NCBI GenBank assembly: GCA_946479435.1
Contig: CAMLFX010000001.1
Location: forward strand, 34,118 to 98,117
Origin: an uncultured Sphingobacteriales bacterium
Lineage (GTDB): Bacteria > Bacteroidota > Bacteroidia > Chitinophagales > Chitinophagaceae
Direction: 5' to 3'
DNA: 64,000 nt
Part shown: piece by piece, positions 16,056-25,100 of the stretch
Layout: each line of letters begins with the position of its first letter
Numbering within the stretch: the first letter of the stretch is position 1
The notes under the pieces: generated by a model
Told to the model about the DNA's origin: nothing
The model's database searches: none
The model's input: the letters and a program-made list of their open reading frames with translations, nothing else
Translations under genes and position numbers: made by a program

Positions 16056-17708
16056 ATGCCTTTTTTAAAAGCCAATAGCAAGAAAATTAACGTACTGCAA
16101 ACAGTATGCATCCTGTTGTTGGGCGTTCTAATGCTTTCTTCGTGCGGCAGGCATAGTTCGGACAAAAAAGTGTTCAATATTAATTTGTCGAGCGGGAACC
16201 TGGAGTCGATAGATCCCGCATTTTCCAAAACCCTGTACACCATGTGGATAGACCACATGGTGTATAATACATTGGTAGAAACTAACGAACAATTGCAACT
16301 GGTACCCTGCCTGGCTAAAAGCTGGGATATAACAACAGACGGCCTTACCTATACTTTTCACTTGCGTGATGACGTTTTTTTTCATGACGCACCTGAATTT
16401 GCTAACGGTAAGGGGCGTAAAATGACGGCAGCAGATATAGTATATAGTTTCAATCGTATTATAGATCCGCAAACGGCATCGCCCGGTGCATGGATATTTA
16501 ATGAAAGGCTGGCTAAGGAAAATGCATTTACCGCGATTGATGATACAACCTTCCGGATGCAGTTAAATGCACCGTTCAGGCCAATGCTGGCTATACTTAG
16601 CATGATGTATTGCAGTATAGTGCCTAAGGAGGTGGTAATACATTGGGGTAAAGATTTCCGTTCGCACCCTTGCGGCACGGGACCCTTTATGTTCAAGTAC
16701 TGGGATGAGGGCAATGTGCTGGTACTGCATAAAAACCCAGGGTATTGGGAACGCGATAGCAGCGGAAAGGAATTACCTTATATAGATGCCGTACAGATAG
16801 GTTTTGTAGATAGCAAGGCCACAGAGTTCCTCCTGTTTTTGCAGGGCAAGCTCGATTTTGTTAATGGCCTTGACGGCTCTTTTAAAGATCTGGTGCTAAC
16901 CAAAGAAGGAAAACTGAAAAAGGAATTTGAGAAAAAATTCAAACTGAAGCAAGATACTTACCTGGATACGGAATACCTGGGTTTTTTGACAGACAGCACG
17001 AACCCGCTGATGCATGATATGCCAACACGAAATGTATTAGTTAGGCAGGCTATTAACTATGCTATAGACAGAAATAAGATCGTTACCTATTTCCGTAACG
17101 GTGTATCATATCCCGCTACTTCAGGCTTTATACCGGCCGGTATGCCGGGTTTTGACAGCAGTGCCACTTACGGGTATAAATACGCCCCCGCTAAAGCAAG
17201 TGCTTTGCTGGCACAAGCGGGGTATCCTAACGGGAAAGGGCTAACACCAATAACACTGCTAACACCCGATAACTGGGCGGATATAGTAAATTTTATTGCT
17301 ACCGAGCTGCAGGAAGTAGGTATACCCGTGCAGGTGGAAATTATTCAGCCCGATATATTGAAACAGCAAATGAGCCGCTCGCAGGCAGTATTCTTCAGGG
17401 CCACATGGCTGGCCGACTATCCTGATGCCGAAACATATCTTGTAGTGTTCAACGGATCGCAAACAGCGCCACCAAATTATACAAGGCTAAAGAATAAAGC
17501 CTTTGATGTCTTGTACAATAAAAGTATGAATGCGCCTGATAGCTTACGGTATATCTATTATCGCCAGCTAGATAGCATAGCTATGGCACAGGCTCCGGTG
17601 GTGCCGCTATATTACGACAGGTTGCTGCATTTTACTCAGAATAATATAATAGGGTTGACAAGCAACCCTATGAATGTTATTGACCTAAAACGAGTAGTAA
17701 AATATTAA
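16056..17708 (+). CDS. Family 5 (DppA/OppA-like) ABC transporter substrate-binding lipoprotein
   Basis: 550 residues. Lipoprotein signal ends at LMLSSC; then the SBP family 5 pattern: 'LESIDPAFSKTLYTMWIDHMVYNTLVETNEQLQLVPCLAKSWDITTDGLTYTFHLRDDVFFHD', 'GKGRKMTAADIVYSFNRI', and 'NVLVRQAINYAIDRNKIV'. The protein would bind oligopeptides and deliver them to a permease. No permease or ATPase gene is adjacent, so it is either an orphan receptor or works with a transporter encoded elsewhere. The ATG at 16056 was chosen because it gives the signal peptide. Its TAA overlaps the stop of the convergent TPR gene. Confidence 0.9.
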   Translation: MPFLKANSKKINVLQTVCILLLGVLMLSSCGRHSSDKKVFNINLSSGNLESIDPAFSKTLYTMWIDHMVYNTLVETNEQLQLVPCLAKSWDITTDGLTYTFHLRDDVFFHDAPEFANGKGRKMTAADIVYSFNRIIDPQTASPGAWIFNERLAKENAFTAIDDTTFRMQLNAPFRPMLAILSMMYCSIVPKEVVIHWGKDFRSHPCGTGPFMFKYWDEGNVLVLHKNPGYWERDSSGKELPYIDAVQIGFVDSKATEFLLFLQGKLDFVNGLDGSFKDLVLTKEGKLKKEFEKKFKLKQDTYLDTEYLGFLTDSTNPLMHDMPTRNVLVRQAINYAIDRNKIVTYFRNGVSYPATSGFIPAGMPGFDSSATYGYKYAPAKASALLAQAGYPNGKGLTPITLLTPDNWADIVNFIATELQEVGIPVQVEIIQPDILKQQMSRSQAVFFRATWLADYPDAETYLVVFNGSQTAPPNYTRLKNKAFDVLYNKSMNAPDSLRYIYYRQLDSIAMAQAPVVPLYYDRLLHFTQNNIIGLTSNPMNVIDLKRVVKY

Positions 17709-19126
17709 GCTTTACCCTTCTTGTATTTTGTTATAAGATCGGTAACAGAACTGCGGCGCATATATTCGGGGTTTAGTTCTGTAAACATCTTTACTCTTGA
17801 GGGTGTCATTTTAAGTGCTTTTTCAAGCTGAAGCAATGCTTCTTTACTTTTACCCAATTCGAAAAGAGAGGCAGCCTGCATATACCTGAAATCAGCTTTA
17901 TCGCCACAATGTTCCCTGGCTACTTCCAGTTGGGTAAGCGCTTCATCGTGATAGCCTGATACATAAAGGCCTTTAATAAGGGCCATCCAGGTGGTTTTAT
18001 TATTAGGTTTTAACCTAACAGCGTTCAGGTAGCAAACAAGGGCTTCGCTTTTTACATCCAATTCCATAAGGCAGTTGCCTATAGCCAAACAGTAATTAGC
18101 ATTTTCCTTGTTCAGGTTTAAAGCTACTGAATACGATTTCATAGCCTTTTCCCATTGCTTTTCGCGCGTGTATGTTTCACCGATTTTATAAAAAATGCCA
18201 TCGTCTTGCGGGCTAAGTTGCGATGCCTGGCGGTAATAATAGCGTGCACGCTGGTAGTTCTTTTGTTTTTCCCAGCAATAGCCCATGGCCTCGAAGATCA
18301 CATCTTCAGGTTTGGCTATTTCCAGGTGTGTTTCCAAAACATCTAAAGCACGTTCGTACCATTTCAGCCGCATATATGCATCGGCCATATTGCGATAAGC
18401 AAACTCAAATTTCTCATCGATGGCTACACAAAACTCATACGCTTCAATAGCACGTTCATATAACTTCAGCCCCTGATAGGCTGCACCCAGATTGAACCAT
18501 GCCAGTGCATTATATGGGTCTTCTTCGGTAAGCTGGGTATGGAGTGTAACGCTTTCTTCAAGCCTTTCAGTAAACTCGGCCCAGAAACATATTTTCTGAA
18601 GCGCTTCTTCATTGCGCCTGTCTATCTTAATCACACGTTTCAGCGTATCGAAAACGGCATCAAATTCTTCGCATTCGTCATAAACGTCAGATAGTTCTAA
18701 AAGAATCTCAATCTTTTCTTTCTTCACAAACTGATCTGCTTTTTGCTCCAGCCAAAGAGCAGCCTGATCGTACTTGAACTGGCCCAAAAGTATATCGGAA
18801 CGCAGCAGTGTAGCGTCCAGGTTGTTCTGGTCGTACTGCTCCATCTCGTCCAGCACTTTAAGGGCTTGTCCGTATTTCTGTGCCTGTGTAAGTATTTCAG
18901 CTTTAAGCAATAATATAGAAGCTGAAAAAGGGTAATATGTGCTGGCTATTTCGCAGGCAAGCAATGCTTGCTCTTCATTACTATTTTGGAAATAATACTC
19001 AATAATCCGCTCAAACTCCTCTTCCTCCATCATTCTTTCTGCCTCACCATTCTTCACTTTTTCATATCGAGCTAACAGGTCATCTACCGAATCCCAATCG
19101 TCTTCCTGAAAATCATCATCAAACAT
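17705..19126 (-). CDS. Tetratricopeptide repeat protein
   Basis: 473 residues, nearly all TPR helix pairs after an acidic N-terminus (MFDDDFQEDDWDSVDD). Repeats such as 'ALAWFNLGAAYQGLKLYERAIEAYEFCVAID', 'EFAYRNMADAYMRLKWYERALDVLE' and 'ANYCLAIGNCLMELDVKSEALVCYLNAVRLKPNN' are evident; roughly ten to twelve are present. No signal peptide, so probably cytoplasmic, serving as a protein-protein scaffold. Function unknown. It is convergent with the peptide-binding lipoprotein, sharing the bases TTAA as both stop codons (17705-17708). A -7-like TAATTTTG lies 17 bases upstream of the start (19144-19151, minus). Confidence 0.88.
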   Translation of the reverse strand: MFDDDFQEDDWDSVDDLLARYEKVKNGEAERMMEEEEFERIIEYYFQNSNEEQALLACEIASTYYPFSASILLLKAEILTQAQKYGQALKVLDEMEQYDQNNLDATLLRSDILLGQFKYDQAALWLEQKADQFVKKEKIEILLELSDVYDECEEFDAVFDTLKRVIKIDRRNEEALQKICFWAEFTERLEESVTLHTQLTEEDPYNALAWFNLGAAYQGLKLYERAIEAYEFCVAIDEKFEFAYRNMADAYMRLKWYERALDVLETHLEIAKPEDVIFEAMGYCWEKQKNYQRARYYYRQASQLSPQDDGIFYKIGETYTREKQWEKAMKSYSVALNLNKENANYCLAIGNCLMELDVKSEALVCYLNAVRLKPNNKTTWMALIKGLYVSGYHDEALTQLEVAREHCGDKADFRYMQAASLFELGKSKEALLQLEKALKMTPSRVKMFTELNPEYMRRSSVTDLITKYKKGKA

Positions 19127-19218
19127 ACGCTAACGGGTTTTACCAAAATTAGTGAAATAACGGGCCAAAAACAGGGGTGTAATGTTAACGTAGCGTAAAA
19201 ATGCACAAGTTATACACA

Positions 19219-19257
19219 TAAAAAAGCCGCTGTGGCATAAATAGCTTACAGCGGCTT
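19219..19257 (-). terminator. Terminator of the small lipoprotein gene
   Basis: Perfect 10-bp stem (AAGCCGCTGT 19224-19233 with 19248-19257), 14-base loop; on the minus strand a T-run follows (complement of 19219-19225). It lies 27 bases past the stop at 19285 and explains most of the gap between the TPR gene and the lipoprotein gene. Confidence 0.88.
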
Positions 19258-19284
19258 GCATAAGTTTTAAATAATATTATATTA

Positions 19285-19692
19285 TTAATATAAAGGCAAT
19301 TCCATATTGTCTTTAGCGCCTTCGCTTTTTATGGTAAAAGGAAATCCGCCTGCTACGGCCACAGAACGTACATTATCCCAACCTTTGCCATATATATAAT
19401 AATTGCCTTGTTTCAAATCGGTGAAAATAGCCCGTGGCCTGCCATCTATCCTAACAACCAGTTGTGAATCATCGTATTGTTGTGGAATATCCAGCGTATT
19501 ATATTTTATATATACAATACAGCTATCCAAGTCCTCGCCATAATGTTGGGCTACTACGCTCAACCATGCAGTACCGCCCTTGCCACCAACAATCGGTGGT
19601 TTTTCAATAACAACGGGATCTTTATCGCAACTAACAAGAGCTAGTGAAAAAGCAGTTAAGAACAGAACCTTGCTCAACCATACAGGCTTCAT
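19285..19692 (-). CDS. Small lipoprotein of unknown function
   Basis: 135 residues. Signal peptide with lipobox ALVSC (Cys about 22), then a short Pro/Gly linker (VIEKPPIVGGKGG) and a compact beta-rich domain ('TAWLSVVAQHYGEDLDSCIVYIKYNTL', 'VVRIDGRPRAIFTDLKQGNYYIYGKGW'). The pattern of 'DLKQGNYYIYGKGWD' resembles carboxypeptidase-regulatory/transthyretin-like beta sandwiches of other Bacteroidota lipoproteins, but no family is recognised with confidence. Own terminator downstream; 77 bases separate it from the upstream hydrolase gene on the same strand. Confidence 0.7.
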   Translation of the reverse strand: MKPVWLSKVLFLTAFSLALVSCDKDPVVIEKPPIVGGKGGTAWLSVVAQHYGEDLDSCIVYIKYNTLDIPQQYDDSQLVVRIDGRPRAIFTDLKQGNYYIYGKGWDNVRSVAVAGGFPFTIKSEGAKDNMELPLY

Positions 19693-19769
19693 GTAAAAGA
19701 TGATTTTATGGGAGATGAAGATACAAAAAACGGTAATAAATCATCCTTTTTAAAAAAAATGTTACAAAC

Positions 19770-21275
19770 CTACTCATTCAATGTGCTACCCGCTATATTA
19801 CTGGGCTTACTTTCATTCCATAAGCGGTCGAGTACAGTAACTACATATTTCACTTTGCGGTATTTATTGGCATCAGCATCCAGGTATTCTGCTTTTTGCT
19901 GTACACTTATGATATTTTCCGATTTCTCGAGGTTTACAGGTTCATTGTTCGCGAAGCGATATACTGCAAAACGTAAAGTTTCTTTTGCAGGGTTTGTGCC
20001 TGACCATTGTAATAAAGTACCCTGCGCTGAAGGTATTGCTTTAAGTACGGCAGGTTCAGGCGCTATGCTATCCAGCCATTTCATCTGTGGTGGAAAGGCG
20101 ATGTTTGCGTTATAGCGGGCCACCGTATCGCGCACATAAGCTGGTATTTTGCTGAAGCTGGAGGAGCTGTAAAATGAGTAGCCGGGATTTTGTGCGGTAT
20201 TCCTGATATCTGTTATTTGTGCGGTAAGCTCACCCGTACCCAACCATGGGGCTTTTGTGGCGCCTACCATACGATATACGCCCAGGCCGTAGTAAACGTG
20301 CCTGCCATAGCTATGGGCTTCCCACCAAGGTAGCAATACATCGAAGGCGGCAGCACGGTGCTTATGCTCCCAGTACAATTGTGGCATCAGGTAGTCTATC
20401 CAGCCTTTTTTTGCCCAAAGCAATATATCGGCATAAAGGTCGTCGTAACAGGTTTGGCCACCACGTGTTGCGGAGCCTTCAGGATCTTTGCTGGCATTGC
20501 GCCAAACACCAAACGGGCTAATACCGATCTTTACATAATACTTAGCACGACGAATGTTTGTATGTAGTGTAGATATAAACAGGCTAACATTATTGCGGCG
20601 CCAATCTTCTTTATTGTTGAAGTTTTGTTTATACTTGGCGAATGTAGCAGCATCACCAAATTCTTGGCCTGCAATGCGATAAGGATAAAAATAATCATCG
20701 AGGTGCACTGCGTCTATATCGTAGCGCCTTACTACATCTAAAATTATCTTTACTACATACTCCCTTACTTCGGGAATGCCGGGGTTCAATTGCGATTTGC
20801 CCCCATAAGTTACCAGCCATTCAGGGTGTGTACGTGTGACATGATTAGGCGGGTTAGGGTTTTTTCTGCTATCAGTTAAAGCACGAAAGGGATTGAACCA
20901 AGCATGGAATTCCATATTTCGCTTATGCGTTTCCATTACCATAAACTCCAGCGGATCGTAATACGGAAAAGGCGGCTGGCCCTGCCTGCCTGTTAGAAAA
21001 CGGCTCCAGGGCTCTTCTTCAGATTTATAAAATGCATCGCTGGCGGGGCGTATTTGCACTATTACCGCATTGCAGCCAAGCTGCTGCAATTCATCAAGCC
21101 TTTTTATAAACTCTTGCTGTTGCTGAATAGCAGGCAAACCTGGCTTTGAAGGCCAATCGATATTTGATACGGTTGCTATCCATGCGGCCCTTAATTCTCT
21201 TTTAGGAGACCTGGCAAAGACGCTGATTACAAAAAAAACAAGGGCAATTGCAACGGTGATGGAACGTGTAAACAT
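19770..21275 (-). CDS. Family 10-like glycosyl hydrolase (GHL10, DUF187)
   Basis: 501 residues with an N-terminal signal peptide (cleavage near VFARS). The GHL10 TIM barrel begins 'RELRAAWIATVSNIDWPSKPG' and continues with 'LGCNAVIVQIRPASDAFY', 'FHAWFNPFRA', 'DIDAVHLDDYFYPYRI' (the acidic HLDD strand) and 'GWIDYLMPQLYWEH'. A C-terminal fibronectin type III-like segment (about 410-495) follows. Members act on peptidoglycan glycan strands or other polysaccharides in the periplasm; the exact substrate cannot be read from sequence. Predicted to be a single gene between two terminators. Confidence 0.88.
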   Translation of the reverse strand: MFTRSITVAIALVFFVISVFARSPKRELRAAWIATVSNIDWPSKPGLPAIQQQQEFIKRLDELQQLGCNAVIVQIRPASDAFYKSEEEPWSRFLTGRQGQPPFPYYDPLEFMVMETHKRNMEFHAWFNPFRALTDSRKNPNPPNHVTRTHPEWLVTYGGKSQLNPGIPEVREYVVKIILDVVRRYDIDAVHLDDYFYPYRIAGQEFGDAATFAKYKQNFNNKEDWRRNNVSLFISTLHTNIRRAKYYVKIGISPFGVWRNASKDPEGSATRGGQTCYDDLYADILLWAKKGWIDYLMPQLYWEHKHRAAAFDVLLPWWEAHSYGRHVYYGLGVYRMVGATKAPWLGTGELTAQITDIRNTAQNPGYSFYSSSSFSKIPAYVRDTVARYNANIAFPPQMKWLDSIAPEPAVLKAIPSAQGTLLQWSGTNPAKETLRFAVYRFANNEPVNLEKSENIISVQQKAEYLDADANKYRKVKYVVTVLDRLWNESKPSNIAGSTLNE

Positions 21276-21305
21276 GTATAGCAGCGAGTTTTTGCAATAA
21301 TAAAT

Positions 21306-21338
21306 AAAAAAACGGGCTGGCTTCGATAGCCAGCCCGT
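21306..21338 (-). terminator. Terminator of the DUF5606 gene
   Basis: Perfect 11-bp stem (ACGGGCTGGCT 21312-21322 with 21328-21338), 5-base loop, followed on the minus strand by a T-run (complement of 21306-21311), 24 bases after the stop at 21363. Confidence 0.93.
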
Positions 21339-21362
21339 AGAAGGATATAAAATATATTCAGG

Positions 21363-22025
21363 CTATTCTTCTGATTTTTTCTTTGCAGTTTTTTTAGCGG
21401 GCTTTTCTGCTGCAGCATCTTCGTCGGCCGATTTTTTAGCAGCGGCTTTCTTAGGTGCAGTTTTTTTAGCGGGTTTTTCTTCGCCTTCTTCAGGTTTAGC
21501 AGCCGCTTTTTTAGTTGCTTTTTTAGGTTTTTCTTCTGTATCAGCAGCTTCTTCAGTTTGCTTGGTAGCAGCCTTTTTAGCGGGTTTTTCTTCCGTTTCT
21601 TCTTCTTCTGCAGCTTCAGGTTGTTGCAATTTTTCAAAATTGAGCAGGTCGTTTGCTTTCAGCAATTCGTACCATTTCAATATTTTCTTCATATCGCTCA
21701 CATACACACGGTCTTCATCAAGCTCAGGGTACACCGACTGAAAATATGCTTTTACTGCTTTATTATCGGAAGCAGATTTTGCATCCAGCACTTTTGTACT
21801 GCTTTCGCTGTCTTTCATTTTTTGCAAAACGTCGTGCAGGCGTACATTATCGCCGGTAGTATATATTTCAATACTTTCAAGCGGTGTAACATTGTGCAGG
21901 CGTGCAGAAATAAATTTTGTTGATTTATCTGCCAGGTTACGCACTATTGCGCCATCGCTTTTAGTAGCCAATAATTGAAAAAGGCCACCTATTCCTGTTA
22001 CTGCAACTATTTCTCTGTATTCCAT
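21363..22025 (-). CDS. DUF5606 protein with long Lys/Ala/Glu-rich tail
   Basis: 220 residues. Residues 1-130 match the DUF5606 family of Bacteroidota (start 'MEYREIVAVTGIGGLFQLLATKSDGAIVRNL'; 'FISARLHNVTPLESIEIYTTGD'; 'VYVSDMKKILKWYELL'). From about 140 to the end the sequence is an alternation of K, A, P and E blocks (KPAKKAATK, KPKKATKKAAAK, KPAKKTAPKKAAAKK), resembling histone H1 tails and bacterial histone-like proteins. The tail suggests nucleic acid or ribosome contact; the function of the globular part is unknown. Another frame through the tail is also open on the same strand, but is only a by-product of the repetitive bases. Confidence 0.82.
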   Translation of the reverse strand: MEYREIVAVTGIGGLFQLLATKSDGAIVRNLADKSTKFISARLHNVTPLESIEIYTTGDNVRLHDVLQKMKDSESSTKVLDAKSASDNKAVKAYFQSVYPELDEDRVYVSDMKKILKWYELLKANDLLNFEKLQQPEAAEEEETEEKPAKKAATKQTEEAADTEEKPKKATKKAAAKPEEGEEKPAKKTAPKKAAAKKSADEDAAAEKPAKKTAKKKSEE

Positions 22026-22124
22026 ATCAATCTTTAAAGGGTAGCAAAAATAAAAGTTTTTGCCTTTAATAGTCCACTAATAAAAAATATTAGTAAAAAC
22101 TATCATTAGGGGTGTATGTGCTGT

Positions 22125-25100
22125 TTACTTTATAAGGGTAATTGTACCTTTAAACTCAACATCTTGGGTGCCTACATTGCCACATATAGCTTTTACATAG
22201 TAATTGTAGGTACCAATATCCTGCTGTGTACCATTAAACATGCCATTCCAGCCTTCCCCATTTACATTAGTAGTAAATACCCTTTGGCCAAAGCGGTTAT
22301 AGATTGAAAATATTTTTAATTGCATATCGCCTTTGAAAATTACTTTGATCTTATCGTTCTTACCATCGCCATTAGGCGTAAAAGCATCGGGGATAAATAT
22401 TTTGCAGCAATTATCGTAGGCGACCTTTGCAGAAGCAGAATCGGTACATTCATGGGCATCGCGCACTATGGCAGTGTACACACCATTACCAATACCTTTC
22501 AATTCCGGAGTTGACGCATTTGTGTTCGACCACATATAGTTATACGGCTCTGTGCCGCCGGTTACCTGTGTAGTAATAGCACCTCCATTATCCAGGCCTT
22601 CACAATCGTTAGGGACGGCAGTTAGTTTTATTTCCAGTTCCGAAGGCGATTCAATAGTAAAAGGAACGTTTTTACTACAATTTTTACTATCTATTATTGT
22701 TACTATGTAATCGCCAGCCTTTAGACCACTAAATTCAGGTTCAAATTTTTGTACTGTTCCCAATGCATATTGTAGTGGTTGTACACCGCCACTTGCTTTT
22801 ATTTCTATAGAGCCATCTTCGTAGCCAAAACAGGTAACAGGGGTTAACGAAGTATCATCAACCAGTATATGCGGGTAACCTGTCAGGGTAAGTGAAGTAT
22901 CGTGCTTGCAACCGTTGTTATCAATCACACTAAAAAGATATGTTCCTTCCAGCACCGCACGTATTTGTGGCGATGATTGTGGATTGTTGTTGCCGTAGGC
23001 ATACTTGTATGCAGGCGTGCCGCCACTTGCGTTTATACGCACTTCGCCATCTGCATACCCTTCACAGGTAGGGTTGGTTATAGTTACATCGTCTATTAAT
23101 AAAGGGGGCGGCTCAGAAAACGTGACAGAGGTATCCCTGAAGCAATTGCTTTTATCTTTTACACGTATAAAATGCTGTCCGACAGTAAAGCCTGTAAGAA
23201 TATTGCTTGACTGGAAAACGATCTGGTCGGGGCTATACTCTAAAGGCGGGTTACCGCCACTTGCGTTTACTACCACTTTGCCCGATGCTTCACCAAAGCA
23301 CAGCACATCGGTAACAGTAAGTGAATTTATTTCAATGCCCGGTGGTTCATTCAAGGTAACAACAGTGTCTTGTATGCAGCCGTGCTGATCTTTTACATGT
23401 ACGGTGTAGGTACCTGCATACAAAGTGCCAAATGTATTGTTTGCACTGTAAGCTCCCGCACCCAAAGCGAAGGTGTAACCCGGGGTACCGCCAACGGCAC
23501 TTACCTGTATACTACCGTTGTTGTATTTATAGCACAGCTCGTGCGTCAATACTACCGATGGTACAATAACAGTAGGTTCTGTTATCAATACGTTCGTATC
23601 CTTTATGCATCCATTATTGTCTCTTATATGTACCGTATATGTATTGGCAAATAAGCTGGCAAAAACATTCGAACTACCATATGGATTAGCATCAAGCGCA
23701 TAGGTATAAGGCGATTCGCCACCTGTTGGCTGTATTTGTATTACCCCCGATGCCTCGCGGTTGCAGTTGGCGTCAATGATGTTTATGTTGCCACGTATAT
23801 GTAAAGAATCTACAACGGTTATTACAGTATCCATGATGCAACCATGTGTATCCTTAATATGAAAAGTGTACGCAGCTGCATTAAGTGGTGTAAACGTAGG
23901 CGTGGTACTATAGCTGCCTGTGTTAACGGCATAAGTATAACCGGGAACGCCACCAGTTGCACTTAAGGTAACAAGGCCGTCGGCCAAAGTAGCACAGGTA
24001 GTATTTCTTAGCGCCGCTGATGGCACTATGCGTGTAGGCTGGGATAATGACCGCACCGAATCGACCGTACAACCATTAGCATCTTTAAGATGTATGGTAT
24101 GAGTGCCTGCAGGTAAGCCGCTTAAAATATTTGATGAATTGAATGTACCTGTGTTCACCGCATATGTATAACCCGGTGTGCCACCCGAAGCCGTGATAGT
24201 AAAGCTACCATCAGATGAATTATAGCAATTAGCATCTACAGCTACTATATTCGAAATAACAAGGACAGGAGGTTGTGTAATAGTTACAGTTGTATCATCA
24301 ATACATTGATTGGCGTCTTTTACATGAAAAGTATAGGTGCCGATGGGAAAACCTGTAAAGGAACCGGATGAAGTATAGGTGCCGCTACCTTCTGCAAAAG
24401 TATATGGTGTTACACCACCGGTTGCCGATACACTAACAGTACCGCTTGAGCCGCCATTGCATAGAACATTTGTTACTATTGGGTTGGCAATAAGCCTGGG
24501 AGGTTCAGTAATATTTACTGTTGTATCCAGGTAGCACCTGTACTGGTCTTCGATATGGAAAGTATAGGTGCCCGCCGTTAGTGTTGTAAAAGTATTGGTA
24601 GTACTCAATGTACCGGAACCGAGCTGATACTGGTAGGTTGGCGTGCCACCATTTGCAGTTAAGGTTATAGCGCCGGTATTATTGCCATTACACAATACGT
24701 TTGTAACATTAGCTGTGGCGTGTACTACGATAGAATCATTCAAAACATATAAGCTGTCTTTAAGACAGCCATTTACATCTTTTATATGTACCATATAGCT
24801 ACCACCGGTAAGACCTGTAAATGTATTGCTACTGCTAAAAGAGCCACTGCCTAATGCGTATTGATAGGGTGCAGTACCGTTAACTGCATTTACAGTAATT
24901 GTGCCGTTACCAAAGAAATTGCAGGTAGGCCTTGCAACAGAAATCTGTGCGCTTATTTCAGCAGGGTCGGTAACTTGTATGGTTACATCTTTTATACAGT
25001 CGTTAGCGTCTTTTACGTGCACAGTATAAGAGCCTGGTGTGAGGCCCGTAAACACATTGTTTGCGCTGTATGTACCACTACCCATTGCAAACCGAAAAGG

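Noticed and set aside
21227..21637. Lys/Leu-rich 136-residue frame on the minus strand
   Set aside because: It is the second reading of the repetitive KAAK-coding bases of the DUF5606 tail and runs over a terminator and into the next gene.
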